A DNA stretch of 64,000 nt, taken from assembly GCF_011761985.1 (NCBI RefSeq), contig NZ_JAASQT010000007.1:62001-126000 (forward strand), written 5' to 3'. Under the pieces are notes generated by a model that was not told the DNA's origin, did not search any database, and was given only the letters and a program-made list of their open reading frames with translations. Shown piece after piece: positions 63,473 to 64,000 of this stretch (the first letter of the stretch is position 1; the number at the start of each line of letters is the position of its first letter). Position numbers and translations under genes: made by a program. The DNA is from Brevundimonas terrae. Lineage in GTDB: Bacteria; Pseudomonadota; Alphaproteobacteria; Caulobacterales; Caulobacteraceae.

Positions 63473-64000
63473 ATGTCATCCCCCGATCTGTCGTCGCCAT
63501 ACGCGCGTTTCAAGGTCCAGTGGTCGTATTTCTGGGGCGACCATGCCTTTATCCGCTTCAGCTTCACCAATGCGCACTGGATAGATGCCAAATTGGTACG
63601 CACCAACCAGCCTTCGCCGCGCCAACTGGCATGGTGGAAGAAGCAGGGCATCAAGACCATTATCAATCTGCGCGGGCCGCGCGAGGAGCCGTTTTACTGG
63701 CTGGAAAAAGACGCCTGTGCGCGTTTGGGTCTGACGCTGGTGGATGCGCCGCTGGATTCGCGTGATGCGCCGCTGGTCGAGCGTATTCTTAAGGCCCGCG
63801 AAATGTTCGAAACCATCGAATATCCGGCCCTGCTGCATTGCAAGTCGGGTGCGGATCGCGCGGGGCTGATGGGGGCGCTATACCGCTATTTCCATCTGGG
63901 CCAGCCTATGGCCGAGGCCAGAAACGAGCTGGGCCGTCGCACGCTGCATAACCGCGAGGGCAAGACCGGCGTGCTGGATATGTTTCTGGAGACCTATACC
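63473..64000 (+). CDS. Tyrosine/dual-specificity phosphatase-like protein, 5' part
   Basis: An ATG at 63473 opens a frame that stays open for 176 codons to the window end. The protein has RTNQPSPRQLAWWKKQGIKTIINLRGPRE and the CX5R active-site loop LHCKSGADRAGLMGALYR, the signature of tyrosine/dual-specificity phosphatases. The relevant Cys is near residue 124. It is divergent from the ABC exporter with a 100-base gap. The C-terminus lies outside the window; the substrate is unknown. Confidence 0.85.
   Translation, partial: MSSPDLSSPYARFKVQWSYFWGDHAFIRFSFTNAHWIDAKLVRTNQPSPRQLAWWKKQGIKTIINLRGPREEPFYWLEKDACARLGLTLVDAPLDSRDAPLVERILKAREMFETIEYPALLHCKSGADRAGLMGALYRYFHLGQPMAEARNELGRRTLHNREGKTGVLDMFLETYT

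Noticed and set aside
1..64000. Search for CRISPR arrays, insertion sequences, prophage and toxin-antitoxin genes
   Set aside because: No evenly spaced repeats, transposase, integrase, phage or recognisable toxin-antitoxin motifs were seen.

Overview
The window is a chromosomal segment of an alphaproteobacterium, almost certainly of the order Caulobacterales. It is GC-rich (about 60% by eye) and densely packed on both strands. The strongest taxonomic signals are: a CckA-type hybrid kinase directly downstream of fliQ-fliR-flhB (the Caulobacter arrangement), a DivJ-like kinase whose phospho-histidine falls at residue 337, a TipF-like degenerate EAL protein, TTAA-N7-TTAA type CtrA boxes upstream of flagellar genes, and a cluster of GANTC (CcrM) sites. 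The genus cannot be fixed from this alone; Asticcacaulis or a relative is a reasonable guess. No insertion sequence, prophage, CRISPR array, rRNA or integrase was seen.

Layout. 1-1000: 3' end of a di-haem cytochrome c peroxidase gene and tRNA-Arg(CCT). 1300-9600: Suv3-like helicase with a repeated Lys/Arg tail, S4-domain protein, YceI protein, fdxA, carD, an OmpA-like lipoprotein, a TonB-like protein, a short unknown protein and a DUF983 protein. 9700-21100: a large TPR protein, HU, then flagellar export and basal-body genes (fliO-fliP leftward, flgB-flgC-fliE rightward, folE leftward, fliQ-fliR-flhB rightward), a small lipoprotein and cckA. 21270-27070: sodB, an MHYT-PAS-GGDEF-EAL protein, a DUF2239 protein, rpsD and three small lipoproteins that appear related. 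27070-33550: thioesterase, monothiol glutaredoxin, a helical unknown, a secreted unknown, a divergent LysR/MFS pair, a YczE-like membrane protein and Ada. 33640-41550: prfC, a small membrane protein, an MFS exporter with an extra C-terminal domain, trhO, an SDR, the DivJ-like kinase and sufE. 41545-47700: ribF, a MaoC hydratase, a HAD phosphatase, the TipF-like protein, an SDR, an LpxL-like acyltransferase, a single-domain response regulator and a DUF2093 protein. 47780-53900: a P1 peptidase, xseA, a lipoprotein, purD, an L,D-transpeptidase-like protein and another lipoprotein. 53900-58400: a three-gene signalling unit (OmpR-type regulator, LysM-FecR periplasmic protein, CHASE2 histidine kinase). 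58500-63400: a lipid A/Kdo operon (MsbA-like ABC exporter, DUF374 acyltransferase, waaA, lpxK). 63473-64000: 5' part of a CX5R tyrosine phosphatase-like gene that runs off the window.

Together the genes are mostly core: flagellum assembly and its cell-cycle control (CtrA boxes, CckA, DivJ, TipF), envelope and LPS synthesis, DNA/RNA maintenance and redox housekeeping. The least explained parts are the CHASE2/FecR/regulator unit, the trio of related lipoproteins at 26-27 kb including one of only 46 residues, and several lineage-specific envelope proteins.
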